Source: Russula earlei
Taxonomy: Eukaryota; Basidiomycota; Agaricomycetes; Russulales; Russulaceae
Direction: 5' to 3'
Length of the DNA: 64,000 bases
Assembly: GCA_025769875.1 (NCBI GenBank)
Contig: JAGFNK010000029.1
Coordinates: forward strand, 62,001-126,000
Both the position numbers and the translations under genes were made by a program. The first letter of the stretch is position 1. Each line of letters starts with the position of its first letter. This document shows, one piece after another, positions 32,051 to 44,255 of this stretch. The notes below the pieces were generated by a model. It was not told the DNA's origin, searched no databases, and saw nothing but the letters and a program-made list of their open reading frames with translations.

Positions 32051-33730
32051 CAAGCCCGATGGGCACTTCTTCTCAGCAATTTTGACTTCACCATCACCCA
32101 TCACCCAGGAACTATGAACAAAGCAGATGGTCTGTCCAGGCGGCCAGACTTTAAAGAGGGGATACAAAATGAAAATGATGGAAAGGTGCTCCTAGATGAC
32201 AAATATTTTAGAATTAGAGCAACACGCACCTCTGCTACAGAACCAATCAGCAACCAAGAACTTCGACAACAACTGGGATCTAGAAAAGACTACGACCCAG
32301 AAGTATCTAACGCATTAGCAATCATTATAAAGAATGGACCAAGACGATTATCCAAAGGCTTACAAGACTGGAACCTCGAAGATGGACTAATATTATTCAA
32401 AGGAAAAGTCTATATCCCAAACAATGACACCCTACGAAAGAAAATTCTGAAACTACATCACAACTCCCTCACCACTGGACATCCTGGCCAATGGAAAACT
32501 TATGAACTAATCAGCCGAAACTATTGGTGGCCAGGAATGCTAACCTATGTCAAAAGTTATGTAGATGGTTGCGCAATTTGCCAGTAAAGAACCGCCCAAA
32601 GACAGAAACACCCCTTGTACCAATTACACCAGCTGGAGAAGTATGGAAAAGCATTACCATGGACTTTATCATGGACCTACCAGTTTCACAAGGCTTTGAC
32701 AGCCTCCTAGTCATGGTAGATTGATTCAATCAGCAAAGCAATAATCATTACCCCTTGCCACAAGACAATCACAGCAGACGAAACAGCAACACTAATCATG
32801 AACAATGTCTGGAGGAGAGTAGGCCTTCCAACACAAATAATATCAGACAGAGGCCCTCAATTCGCAGCAAAAGTTACTCAAGAACTATGGAAGAAATTAA
32901 ATGTCAAGGTATCATTGAGCATGGCATATCACCCACAGACAGATGGAGAAACAGAACAAGTTAACCAAGAACTAGAACAATACCTACAAACATTTTGCAA
33001 CCACCAAGCAGACAATTGGGCAGAACTAATTCCCTTTATGGAGTTTGCACATAATGCCAGACAACACAGTGCAACAAACAAACCCCCTTTCAAGGTCTGG
33101 TATGGCTTTAACCCAACATTTGCTCCACCCCTTGCCTTTACATCAAAGTTCCCTTCAATCCAAGAAAGACTAACAAGACTAAACCAGCTCAGAGAAGAAG
33201 TAGCTGCCTCCCTGAACCAAGCAACTGAGATCATGAAGCAATCAGGACCTCAATCCTCCACATTTCATTTTAAAGAAGGGGATCAAGTATGGTTGGAAGC
33301 CACGAATCTACAAACCACTCACCCAAAAGCAAAACTAGCCCCTCGATGCTATGGACCATTCAAAGTCATCACTGCCTATCCAGTAAATGTTCGCCTTGAG
33401 CTACCAAAGTCCTGGAAGATACACCCAGTTTTTCACCACTCCCTGATTAAACCTTACAAAGGAACCATTGCCCACAGTCCTAACTTCTCAAACCCGCCAC
33501 CAATATTAGTTGAAGGAGAAGAACAATATGAAGTAGAGCAGATCCTAAACTCTCGGCTCTCCCCAAACCACAAAGGAATCCAATACCTAGTTAAATGGAA
33601 AGGGTACACTGCCACAGAAAATACTTGGGAACCAGCATCTAACCTATCAAAAGCGCAATTACTTGTTAAAGACTTCCATTGGAAATATCTGAAGGCGCTT
33701 AAAACAATTCCCACCAGGAGTAACCCCTAA
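32051..33730 (+). pseudogene. E3 pol: integrase and chromodomain
   Basis: The HHCC region (LHHNSLTTGHPGQW, CAICQ) is followed by a small deletion near 32585 that shifts frame and by a TGA near 32722. The core (ISDRGPQF, HPQTDGETEQVNQ) and the chromodomain (YEVEQILNSR...YLVKWKGYTATENTWEPASNL) are intact in one frame from 32798. The stop is at 33728-33730, followed by about 230 bp without a clear gene before the polypurine tract. Confidence 0.93.
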
Positions 33731-33963
33731 ACCAACAACTCTCATCATGACCTCTGTCGATGACTATCTTTATCCTTGTTACCAACAAACTTTTCAGAGA
33801 ACCCCTGCGATCACATGCACTCAATCGACCACAGCTATCCCCAAAGTGATCCATAGAACAAGAGAGAACTCCCCACAAATGAACAGACTTTGACTTTTCA
33901 TATGCAAACTACTCCACCTTCCAAAGAAACAAGTCCCTACCATTGCAGGAGCAACAAGTCTAT

Positions 33964-33973
33964 AAAGAGGGGA
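33964..33973 (+). promoter_or_regulatory. Polypurine tract of E3
   Basis: AAAGAGGGGA, four bases before the 3' LTR, identical to E2. Confidence 0.8.
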
Positions 33974-33977
33974 TGAA

Positions 33978-34806
33978 TGTTATGAACCAAGACCAGGTCC
34001 TGGCCGTAGATTGTCCTATTTCACTCAAGAGAGACCTCTCTCACTTTGCATTGCCAACTCCCTTCCGTTTTCTGGGCTATCCCTCCTGCGGTACAAGATA
34101 TCGCTATTGCAAAGGCACTATAACACAACCAGGCACCCATTTCCTAATTGGGTAATCATCGCGTGGCAGCCACATGGTCACCCAGCCACCAAGAACCCGA
34201 AACAGTGGCACAAACTCTTAGAAACTGTTGCATAACTCATCTGATGTCATCAAGGCTCCAATGACATCATGGCTGACTGAGCGACTCCACAGTGACCTCA
34301 TAGGCTTACTAAGCGCTCCACAGTGATATCATAATGATGTCATTGCTCCACAATGATCAGTAATGTGCTCAGTAAGCCTGAAACTTGACACAAGCAAGTT
34401 TATGCCTCTGTAGTCCTATTGGATGGTACCAAAGAGTCTAGAATAGTCCCAGTTCTTTGTAATCAACCCTGTACACAGTATATAAGCCCCAATGAAGCAT
34501 GGAAATCGTCAGACTGTCTATTTGTGATACTCTCATCTTCCTGGGTACTCCCCCACAACCACTCAGTTTAAAGACTCCTCTTGTCTCCAAGGTACTCTTC
34601 AATGACCACCTTGTCTAAAGCCTCTTGCTGTACTGGCCTCCACACTTTGCCTCTGCCTCCTGCAACATATACCATTCCCCATCTGGTATATTCTAGTCAT
34701 TTGGCTCATCCTCTTGTTCAACACTGCCTACGCCACGTACCATCTGTTCCGACCCTTGCTCACCTGCTCCTGAGTCCTCAAAGGATCAGCAGTATGTGTC
34801 TTGACA
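33978..34806 (+). repeat. L3 LTR, 3' LTR of E3
   Basis: 829 bp, TGTTATGAACC...GTCTTGACA, followed by the ATCTG duplication. It differs from the 5' LTR mostly by C/T and G/A changes. Confidence 0.95.
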
Positions 34807-34811
34807 ATCTG

Positions 34812-35470
34812 ATCTTAGGATAATGTTGTGGTCTCCAATGTTAGTGACAAGGAATTCTGCTTGTTCGTCATGGGTAGTGCCTGTGTGCACTCAAATGCAA
34901 AGTCTCTGGATAGTGCTAAAGCGTATTAGTCCATTGGCATTTTGTGTTCCATCCACATTTTGTGCAGGTAATGGTCTGGTCATGGTTCAAAGGTGTAGGT
35001 GGTGTCTTTGTGCAAATCATTCATGAATTATCATTCCTTCTGCCCCACTGTCAAGTAGGGCTCTTGCACCAATTTCTTTGCCACTCGTCTTTCCCACAAG
35101 GGTAACTTTCAAGGCAATGGATGGGGAGCAGATATTCTTGGTAAAAACCTTGGGGTAGTTGATTTCTCATTGTATCATACTGATTTGGACCACATCCCTT
35201 CTTGGTGCGGAAGGGGGTCCAATTAAAAATCCATAGGAGCAGATTTAGGGCAAGGGATTGACCCTGCAAGTGTATCCCTCCAGGTAGTCAATGATGCGAC
35301 AGGAACTGGCTCTTCTTGTGCAGGTTCAATATTTTCATCTTGGATAGTAGTAGCTCTTACTGTTTGGGGGCAAGATCCTTGTCACTGGAGTCCTTGGGCT
35401 GCTTTCTTTGCTCTACATTGGTTTGCCATATGGTTCTTCTTTCCACAGTAATAACAGAGGTTGTTCTTGC
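34812..35470 (-). pseudogene. E4 gag zinc knuckle and protease (proximal part)
   Basis: An intact CCHC knuckle CYYCGKKNHMANQC near 35425-35465. Then the protease with GARALLDSGAEGMII near 35035-35070 and EQAEFLVTNIGDH up to the insertion site of E3. Frame changes and TGA codons are scattered through it. Confidence 0.9.
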
Positions 35471-36731
35471 ATCAAAACTCTTTCTCTGCATCTGTAAGGG
35501 GTTTTCTTTCACTTCTGGATTCCCAGGGTCATTTGTTAGGTTCTCCTTGGTACAAGTTAATTTCCAAGGGATTGTCTGATCCTTGAGTGTTTAATCCTTG
35601 AGTATGCACAGAGCGTCCTCCTCTAAAGGCCATGGAATTGTATAGGTGGAACAGGTTGTCAAATTCTCTTGCTGCTTTGACAAGGGCTGCAAGTGTGGTT
35701 GGTGTCGGTGTGATTCCCAATATCTTTTGATGTAGTGCTGGGTTAATGTTCTTTTTGAATGCGTACATCTTTGTTCTTTCATCAGTGGTAGCTCGTGATG
35801 CGTGGTGTGACCATTTCTGATACCATTCATTAAATGGTAGTTTCCCTTGATAATAGGTGTGCATGGTGTTAGTGGATGCCAGTTCTGCTTCTGCAGGGAT
35901 GAAATGATTGGCAAAGGCTTTCTTGAAGTCGTCCCATGATCCGTAGTGTGCTACTGTATGAGCCATAGCTTTAGTGGTTTGTTCTCTAGCCCATGCTCTG
36001 GCAGGTGTTCCTACTTTAAAGTGGGTTAGTGCAGCAGCAACTTTCTTGCTTTCATCTGTAAAGGAGTCACCATTGATGTAGTAATAATTGGCCAAGGTTG
36101 CCCAAAAGGCTTCTGCATTATCAGCCTTTCCATCAAAGGGTTCTGGTGCAGTTCCAACAAGGCATGGGTTGCTTGACATGGTAAGAGTCTAAGTTGTTGT
36201 GGTTGTAACAATAGGTGGGGCTGAGCCTTGTAATTGGATTCTAGTTGGAGTGAGTGCTCGAGGGATTGTTTGTGGTACGTTGCTAACTGCATGAGGAGTA
36301 GGTTGTTGCATATTACATTGGGTGGAGGGTCCTGGAGTAGCACTTCGAGTACTTGGTGCAGTTCCTAGGATGGCAGTAACTTCTTGAGTTGTTCCAGCAG
36401 TAAAATTGACTTCTTGGTTGTTGTAATAAACCCAATGTTTTCTAGATCAACTCCACTTGACTGGTTTGTCTAAAAAGAGACCTGTATAGTTACAGGGATT
36501 GAAGTTTTGAACATTCTCTGCTCCTGGGGCTGCTGCTTTAAGTTGGGCAGTGGTAACTTCGTCGTTGTCATCTTCATAGAACCAAGTGTCTGAAAGATTT
36601 CCATGATTGATAATAGGTGTTCCTGCAAATTCTCCTTGGTAACAGTGGTCTTGGGTGAAGTAGCTGAGGTTTTCAAATAAAAGTGGAATTAGATTTTCTT
36701 CATCGTCAGTAATATCTCTTCTAGTGCTCAT
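35471..36731 (-). CDS. E4 gag, N-terminal domain and capsid core
   Basis: It starts ATGAGCACTAGAAGAG at 36731 (MSTRRDITDDEENLIPLLF). The first 94 codons are open to a TGA at 36447 in place of an expected Arg. After a Thr/Pro linker the capsid core is open from 36179 to 35529 (APEPFDGKADNAEAFWATLA, PFNEWYQKWSHHAS). The N-terminal domain is acidic and is shared with E2 and E3. It is the best preserved gag in the window. Confidence 0.9.
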
Positions 36732-37158
36732 AAGTATAGACGACAGTTATAGTCCAATGACCATTGTTCCAAGGATATGCAATGGTGTAGGCTGGTTTCA
36801 GTTGAATGGTGTCAGGTCTTCCTTGGTGTTTTCTTAAGTGGATTCGGGAGTATTCTTTGCTGATGCTACTTTGGGTTAAGACTACTCAAGTTTCCCACAA
36901 GTATCCTTCGAATTCTGCTGGGGAGATAAGGTAGGTGTCATTCATTGCCAGCACATGGTTATGTAAGCAAAACATCCCCACTTTTGCAATGGCTTTGACG
37001 CTTGCCACATTATACCTTTTGCTATTCTAAGCCCTGAAGACTATAGATAGGATGCCTATGAAAAGGTCTCTGAGCACACTTTCTGCAATACTATCCATTT
37101 GAAGGAAAAATAAGAGTGATAATTTTGAAGTTGGAAACTTGTTTCTAAACACATTATC

Positions 37159-38121
37159 TGTCAAGACTCACTGTTGAACTATCCAGTTCAAGAGCAAGGG
37201 ATAAGCTCGAAGACGAGTCGATAGACGTCCAAGACCATGTGGGCAAGGAGTAGAGTCCAGAGTAGTAACAAATACCAGAGAGGCACTGTTACTGTGAGAG
37301 TAGAGCAGTCATGCAGAGAAGAGGCCAGGATAGTCACAAGGGGACGGTCCTTAAAGGAGTATCCCAGGGATGGAGAGTGCCATAAACAAATGGACAGTCT
37401 GAGGACTGTCCGCTACTTTATTGAGCGCTTATATACTACAAGAGAACTGCTAAATAGGGAACAAGTCATAACCTTGTTATCAAGCACAATAGAGTGATGA
37501 GTAAGAAGTCAAAGTGCGCTTACTGAGAATGCTCAGTCATGCTCAGTAAGCTGCTGAGTAAGAAGGCTTCTCCTGATGAGTAAGAGCTTTCATTGTCCAC
37601 GTGTTCACTGCTTTAGTGCACATGCGAGCACCTGATTCATTTTCTGTTAGTTAGTTTAGGGCCGGTCATTTGAGGACTTGTAATTTGGTTAGGGAGTAGT
37701 GTTATCTTATAAGGCCCTTATATAGTTCTATTAGGGTCCTTTAGAGTCGACCCTAATACTTCTATTAAGGTCCTTAGTATTGCCTTATAGTTCGTTCTAT
37801 AGTTATTAGAGTTGGTCTAATAATGCGTTGTAGGGCCTTTGATACTAGGTTAGTGTTTATTGTAGAGCTCCTAGAGTCGTTCCAAAGGGTCCTTAGGAAG
37901 GCCCTAATACTGTTCTTTGTTGCTAGAAGGGTTACTTTGAAGTGGGGCTTGCTGTATGTCGATTGTGCCGAGAATCGCTCACGCAACAATGCGCGTGCGA
38001 TATTGTGGACACCTCTACTCACCCCTTTTGCTCGTGTGAACAGGGTGACACCATAGAGGCTGGGTTTCCTCCTATAAGGAAGGGTCCTTCAAGCGCTCTC
38101 TCCGGAGAATGGTTCATGACA
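37159..38121 (-). repeat. Solo L1 LTR in the TA transposon
   Basis: A 963-bp reverse L1 LTR with the exact duplication TTATC (37154-37158, 38122-38126). Confidence 0.96.
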
Positions 38122-38256
38122 TTATCTATCAATTTTGATGCATTTGGGACAAGGTCATAAAATTGCGTCAACACAATTTGGCCACATCATGTGACCAAAC
38201 ACGTGACCTTTCCAACCAAGAGATGATGAAAAGTAGAGGATTGAAGCCCTCCCCAC

Positions 38257-38777
38257 TGTAGCAAGTCTGGGGACGCACGAGTGAGATCATAAGGCTGACT
38301 GGTCCAAGGTAAGAGGTGAGGATAGAGAGGAGGGGAGCAGTCCCAGCTGGAATGCTGAGCGCAGACATGGACACGAAGATGGCTTCTTGAGGCAGACAGA
38401 GGGAAGAGCAGGCAAAAGGGGATCTCTTTGAACTGAGTAGTTAAACAGTTTATATACAGGAGTGAAGGTACTAGAGATGAAATGCATGAAAGAGAATCCA
38501 GACTGGTCAAGACGGTTGAGGTGGTCGTGAAAGGCTTGAGACGCGAACACGTCTAGTGTGCTGAGGCATGTGTGTGCACATGGTCAGTGGCAAGGACTGG
38601 GCGATGCGATCAAGGTCTTGATGTCGCACGCGAGATGGCTTGTGGTGTGCAGTCGGTGGACTGCCTGGAACGAGAGGGTGGTGGCAAGGGATGAAAGGGA
38701 GCTGAGGTGTCAGTCTCATGTTGTGTCATGTCATGTTTTCGCATGTGATTTTGAGGCCAGCCATAATCTTCCTTACA
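38257..38777 (-). repeat. L9 LTR in the TA transposon
   Basis: 521 bp, reverse copy of 1621-2332 with a shorter interior. It ends TGTAGC and CTTACA and has the 4-bp duplication CCAC (38253-38256, 38778-38781). The TATA (TATATAAAC on the minus strand) is near 38447. Confidence 0.82.
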
Positions 38778-38791
38778 CCACACTCTATACT

Positions 38792-39028
38792 ATGGCATGG
38801 AAGTCTAAACCCACTAGGTCTCACATTCAGAACCTTTCCAAGGTATCCAGGAAGGCCACTGTTGAAGAAGTTGATGACGATGATGAACCTCCAACTCTCA
38901 TGTGTCATGCACAGGTCCCAGTTACTGAATCAGATCTTGAGCTCATTGACATCATAACCCAGCAGGGCAATGGGATGAAAGGAGGTCGAGAGCTGGCTGG
39001 GAGTGGGATGAAAGAAGGTCAAGGTTGA
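38792..39028 (+). other. Short frame next to the L9 LTR, unknown
   Basis: 78 codons from ATG (MAWKSKPTRSHIQNLSK) with an acidic patch EEVDDDDE and then Gly/Met repeats. It could be the first exon of the lost transposon protein. The sequence from 39029 to 39720 has no gene I recognise. Confidence 0.3.
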
Positions 39029-39763
39029 TGAGGACACAAGGTGGTGAACTGGGAAAGTATGGAAGGACAATGAGAGCAATGACACTGGATGAAAGGAAAG
39101 ATGGTGGGCTAGTGGCATCGAGATGAGGGTGGCTTGAAAGGTAAATTTGATGTCCGCACTTTGCAACTGGTCAGCCAGACTGGTGACATCGTCCTTGAGA
39201 GGTGCAAGAGATGGTGGTGGAGGGAGTGGAATGGAGGGATGAGGAGTGCAGGAGTTGCTTTCATATGGATTGTGTCAGTGCCAGCCAATGCCCTTCTACT
39301 CACTTGATTCTGCGGCCAGTGGGAATCCACCTTACAGCTTGTGAGACATTAACAGTGAGGGTGTGAGCACAAGACAAAAGGTGAACGAGGACGGTGGGGT
39401 TTGCTTGTATGGAAGCACATGTGTGCAAGATAGGCAAGAGTAGATGTTGATGCACGAAAATGAGGCGGGAGTGGGCAGGATGTGATGCAGAGCAAGAGAC
39501 AATGATGGTATGCTCGAGCAAAGTGATGGCATGGCAGTGTGCAGAGCGAAAGCTAGTAGGGTAACAGCAGTGTGGACAGGAAAGACGGCAGTGGGTAGGG
39601 AGCAGCAGAGCGTGCAAGCAAAGCAGAACAGACAGAGAGCCATACAAGTCACCTTACCACCACCTGTATTTTGCCAATATTTTTTTCATCGAACATTTGG
39701 CCAGTCTTGGCACTTAGTAAGTGGCTTATGTAAGAGTGCTGGCAATGAATGACACCTACCTTA

Positions 39764-41090
39764 GCAAAGTTGTTTATCTCTCTAGTGGGATGTTGATACA
39801 CTACAAAGTGTGTTGATCTTAAATGCCAAGCCTGTGTACAATAGTTCTTGGATTTGAGTAGTTCTCTCTTTGATCGCGTAGGTAGGTTTAGGGCTAAGAA
39901 AGATTGTTCTGGTAGATAGGAGTGAAGTTCAGTATTTCTAATGTCAATACTATCAGGTGATTCAACAAATGGCAATGCAAAGGGTTGGGAAGGTAGGACA
40001 GGTGTAGGGATACAACTTGTAAACAGGGGTACGTAGGTGTAAGGGGGAGTAGGAGGTAATGGTCTTTCAACAAGGAATCCTCTTGCGTTGGGAACTGTTT
40101 CTCTAGAGGGAGCTCACTGAGGCATTGCATGTCTTCTGTGTCAAGGAGCCAGAATTACTGAAATGGGAGGTGGTAATCACCTGGTGTCCACAAGGTAATT
40201 CCGTCAGGAGTGGGAGGTGTATCTGGTTGATAGTTGCACATGCAATACTCTGTTTTGCAGTTACACCTTGGTGTCCACAGGTTTGACTCAGTGTTTTCTG
40301 TGCTGGCCAACCAACGTTCCTGGCTGGTTGGGACAGTGGTTTGAATCAGTGTGAGGGGTCAAGGAGCAAGGCTTGAGACTTCTAAGATTGCTGGGACCAA
40401 GTAGTACACAGGAGGACCAGTATATGAGGCATCTGGGCTAGTAATTGCCCAAGGTTGGTTGTAATCTGCGTTGTATAGCCAAGAGTTAGTTTCCCAAGCA
40501 AAGGTGTTGTGTATTCCTGGTACAATAGCAAGTTGGACGTAAGATTGGTTTTCCCTTTGTATCCTATTGAGGCATAGGTGGTAGAACTGGACTGTGAGGC
40601 AATAGTAACTGATATATGTCCAAGCTAGGTAAAACAGGCAATACCCTGTCCTTAGCAAATTAATGATGAGATGGTGGTGGCATGGTTGGATGATCCTGGT
40701 CCAAAGGTTCAATTCACTGGAGCATAAGGATTGATAATCAACTGGTTGTCCTTGGATGTTCTTTGCTTGAGCAAGTTGCCAGTATAATAATTGTTGTCGT
40801 GCTGGTGGTAGGAGTTGACTAAGGGTTTTGAGATATAGTGCGTGTTCATCATGGCTTAGAAGTTGTCCAAATGGTAAGACTTCGAGGAATTCTTTGACAA
40901 TAAGGTGGGGAAAGTCTTCGTGGGGTGGTTCTATACCTGGTACGTCATGTAGGTTTGTTAAGGTGTTAACAGGGAATGCAGTAGAGGTCCAGGTTCGATA
41001 ATGGTTTGGACTTAAGATGTGTCTAGTGATAGCGTCTTCTTCTTCGTCTTCTTCTAGGGCATATTCTCATGGCACTTTAGTTAAGAGAAG
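39764..41090 (-). pseudogene. E4 ORF2 (continues at 36740-36926)
   Basis: Homologous along its length to E3 22908-24409: LEEDEEEDAITRHIL, QPCHHHLIINLLRTGY, QLAIVPGIHNTFAWETNSWLYNADYNQPWAI, then ESPDSIDIRNTELHSYLPEQSFLALNLP. A TGA replaces CGA right at the start and further stops lie near 40165 and 40720. The distal end (NNGHWTITVV) is at 36740-36926 beyond the TA transposon. Confidence 0.75.
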
Positions 41091-41131
41091 GAAGGAACTT
41101 TATTTGATCTTTATTGAAGCATTACAAGGAT

Positions 41132-41152
41132 GGTTCTTACTTTTTAAGAACC
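41132..41152 (-). promoter_or_regulatory. Hairpin at the ORF1 stop codon of E4
   Basis: Same stem and loop as at 22829-22849, in the same place relative to ORF1 and ORF2. Confidence 0.7.
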
Positions 41153-42117
41153 GTGCATGAGACGTATGGTTTTGAGGCGGTACCTCTCGATTATGTCAAG
41201 GGGGTTAGGAGGAATACGAGGTGTGAAACAAAAGTGAAGTAGCTGGGGGTTGAATCGTATGGTGTTGACCATGTAGGTCAAGTAGTGACGTAGGGATACA
41301 CGATTACTACCTTCTTTGAAGTGTAAGTACTGTACGCAAAAGCTAGGCATCTGTCCAAGAAATCATGTACAATAGACAGGCAAAAGGATCCTTCATAAGC
41401 AGGATGGTAAATGGCAGGTAAGGTAAGGAGCTTCCTAAACAACAATGTATTAAAAATGTAAGCAATATGTCCAAGGGGGAAGTCAGCATCCAGGGCGTAT
41501 ATCCTGACGTTAGAGCAAATGCCAAAGGGGGTGAGGTTATATTTGGTGGCAAGGGCAGCGTTGGAGGGTTCCACAGCAAAAGTGTGGATGATGCATGCAC
41601 GAAATGCAGTGGTGAAGGTGTCGGTGAAGGTGTGACAAGCTAATTGGTCTGTGGTAGGGATGCGTGACAAATAGTCTTGATGATTTAAGTCATGGAGGGG
41701 TCGCCACTGCTCGTGGGAGTGGTTGGTGGTGGGGAGAACAAAGTACTGGTGCGGGTGGAAGCGAAAATGCTGTGCAAGGGGGATGATCGAGGAAACCTTC
41801 AGGCAAGGGAGGATGGTCCACTTGCTGTTGCTCGTTCTGCACTGGAGGGTGGGTGCTGACAGGGACAAAGGTGTCTGGGATAGACTGGGGAACATTGGGA
41901 AATGATGGTGGGGCTTCTGTGGAGTACAGGATGCTGAGGGGTGAGGATGTGTCGACTGGTTCAAGGTCCTCAGTGAGGAGGTGAAGGGTGGTGCATGGAG
42001 CAGGCTTGAGAGGAGAAGGGAGGTGCAGGGAGGTATTGACAAAAGTGGGAGAGTTGGGAGTGGACACTTGAGCATTGGCTGGTCAATACAGGGATGGTGA
42101 GAGACTGTCCAGATGTC
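41144..42117 (-). pseudogene. E4 ORF1
   Basis: A minus-strand frame with the same landmarks as E3 ORF1: DIWTVSHHPCIDQP just after the LTR, HPHQYFVLPTTNHSHEQWRP, GICSNVRIYALDADF, GSFCLSIVHDFLD, ending FCFTPRIPPNPL...LMHGS. Two frameshifts, one near 41770 and one near 41330, break it. Confidence 0.75.
42102..42111 (-). promoter_or_regulatory. Putative self-priming primer-binding site of E4
   Basis: TGGACAGTCT on the minus strand, two bases inside the LTR, as in E3. The complementary R sequence of this LTR has one mismatch (AGACTGTCTA near 42400). Confidence 0.6.
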
Positions 42118-42675
42118 AAGACATGTACTGCTGATTGCTAAGGACTCAGGAGCAGGTGGGCAAGGGTCAGAACAGATGGTACACAGCATAAACAGCGTTG
42201 AACAGGAGGATGAGCCAAACGACTAGGAGGTACCAAATGGGGATTGGTACATGTTGCAGAAGGCAGAGGCGAAGAGTAGAGGCCAGTGCACCAAGGGGCT
42301 TTAAACAAGGCAGTCATTGAAGAGTACCTTGAAGACAAGGGAAGGCTTTAGACTGAGCGGTTGCAGGGGAGTACCCAGGAAGATGAGAGTATCACAAATA
42401 GACAGTCTGACGACTGCCATGCTACATTGGGGCTTATATACAGTGTACAGGGTCGATTACAAAGAACTGGAACTATTCTAGACCCTTTGGTACCGTCCAT
42501 AGGACTACAGAGGCATAAACTCGCTTGTGTCAAGTTTCAGGCTTACTGAGCATATTACTGATCATTGTGGGGCAATGACATCATTATGATGTCACTGTGG
42601 AGTGCTTAGCGGGCCTATGAGGTCACTGTGGAGTTGCTCAGTAAGCCATGATGTCATTGGAGCCTTGATGACGTC
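42114..42675 (-). repeat. L3 LTR, 5' LTR of E4, truncated
   Basis: 562 bp of the LTR remain. The distal U3 end is replaced by a reverse L1 LTR at 42676. It keeps the TATA, hairpin and hydrophobic open frame (WYLLVVWLILLFNAVYAVY). Confidence 0.92.
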
Positions 42676-44255
42676 TGTCAAGACTCACTGTTGAACTATC
42701 CAATTCAAGAGCGAGGAGTAAGCTTGAAGACGAGTTGATAGATGTCCAAGACAGCATGGGCAAGAAGTAAAGTCCAAAGCAGTAACAAATACCAGAGAGG
42801 TATAGTTACTGGTAGAGTCGAGCAGGTACACAGGGAAGAGGCCAGAATGTTCACAAGGGGACGGTCCTTAAAGGAGTATCCTAGGGGTAGAGAGTGCCAT
42901 AAACAAATGGACAGTCTGAGGACTGTCCGCTACTTTATTGAGCGCTTGTATACTACAAGAGAACTAGTAAATAGGGAACAAGTCATAACCTTGTTATCAA
43001 GCACAATAGAGTGATGAGTAAGAAGTTGGAGTGTGCTTACTGAGCATGCTCAGTCATTCTCAGTAAGCTGCTGAGTAAGAAGGCTTTGTTACCGAGTGGT
43101 TTGGGGTCTGGAAGATGCCAGAACACCTGAACAATGGACTGCACCATTTGCATCATGTGTGCATCAGATCATGATCATTTATGTTCATTGATATCGCATT
43201 CAGAACGTGTTGATCATATCATTCTGAAGATGTACTAACGAAGCAATTAATAGCATTGCTTCTGTTCCAGATGTTCCTGTACTGCCATGTACATCGCTTC
43301 CTTGATTAGGAAAGTACTTATGACACTGAGATTGCTACTAGGGAAGCACTTAATGCTTCCAGCACCAAGATCATTTACATAGAAGCAACCTCACTTCTAT
43401 GAGCCACCTCTTGCTTCTATAGCACCAACCAGTACTACAGTAGCATGAACCTTATCCCTGTAGGGCTATATAAAGCCCCCAGTCTGTAGCAGTTGAGCCC
43501 TAAGCTTGACTTAGTTTGCCAATCCCAAACAGTTGACTCCTACCCCGTCTGCAGAGCCCCTCTCATCTTGTTGCCATACTCCAGAAGGATCTAACACTCC
43601 TTCCTCTCCACAAGTATTGCTTGCTTGACTCAAGCATATCTGCATTGGCAGGACGCATTCATAGATGTGACCATTGATCTTATTTAAGGCACTTTGGAGC
43701 CTTGACAGGCTTCTCTTGATGAGTAAGAGCCTTCACTGTCCATGTGTTCACTGCTTTAGTACACATGCAAGCACCTGATTCATTTTCTGTTAGTTAGTTT
43801 AGGGCCGGTCATTTGAGGACTTGTAGTTTGGTTTAGGGAATAGTGTTATCTTATAAGGCCCCTTATATGGTTCTATTAGGGTCCTTAGAGTCATCCCTAA
43901 TACTTCTATTAAGGTCCTTTATAGTTCATTCTATAGTTATTAGAGTTAGTCTAGTAACATGTTGCAGGGTCTTTGATACTGTGCTAGTGCCTATTGTAGA
44001 GCACCTAGAGTCATCCTAAAGGGTCCTTAGGAAGGCCCTAATACTGTCCTTTATTGCTAAAAGGGTTGCCATTAAGTGGGGCTTGCTGTATGTCAATTGT
44101 GCCAAGAATTGCTCACACAACAATGCACGCGCGATATTGTGGACACCTCTACTCACCCCTTTTGCTCGTGTGAACAGGGTGACACCATAGAGGCTGGGTT
44201 TCCTCTCATAAGGAAGGGTCCTTTAAGGGCCCTCTCCAGGAAATGGTTCATGACA
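42676..44255 (-). repeat. L1 LTR interrupted by an L8 LTR
   Basis: A reverse L1 LTR in two pieces (42676-43086 and 43713-44255). Its flanks do not match (ACGTC and AGGAC): E4 lies on one side and copia on the other. It therefore probably arose by recombination between two L1 insertions. Confidence 0.9.
43087..43707 (+). repeat. Solo L8 LTR
   Basis: 621 bp, TGTTACC...CCTTGACA, with the exact duplication GGCTT (43082-43086, 43708-43712). TATATAAAG near 43468. Only copy in the window. Confidence 0.92.

Larger units (their letters stand above)
21177..34806 (+). mobile_element. E3: 13.6-kb chromovirus with extra ORFs upstream of gag
   Basis: Two L3 LTRs (828 and 829 bp, about 95-96 percent identical by eye) and the exact duplication ATCTG (21172-21176, 34807-34811) define the element. 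Order: 5' LTR, ORF1, hairpin, ORF2, gag, solo L1 LTR, protease, reverse transcriptase, a 3.25-kb TIR element, RNase H, integrase, chromodomain, polypurine tract, 3' LTR. Without its own insertions it would be about 9.4 kb. It split the protease gene of E4 between codons of the TDWLQHHN motif. Stops make it defective. Confidence 0.96.
36929..39761. mobile_element. TA-flanked DNA transposon inside E4 ORF2
   Basis: The termini are inverted repeats starting AGGTAGGTGTCATTCATTGC (about 36 bp, one small gap). They are flanked by a TA dinucleotide (36927-36928 and 39762-39763). Removal restores the E4 frame across NNFA and SPAEFEG. TA duplication is the rule for Tc1/mariner/pogo-type elements. No transposase is seen, so it is non-autonomous. 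It hosts a solo L1 LTR and an L9 LTR. Confidence 0.88.
34807..42675 (-). mobile_element. E4: main part of an L3-type chromovirus split by E3
   Basis: On the minus strand: 5' LTR (truncated), primer-binding site, ORF1, ORF2, gag, zinc knuckle, protease up to the E3 insertion. The remainder lies left of E3 (19032-21171). It carries a TA-flanked DNA transposon (36929-39761). Same gene order as E3, so the extra ORFs belong to the family. Confidence 0.92.
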
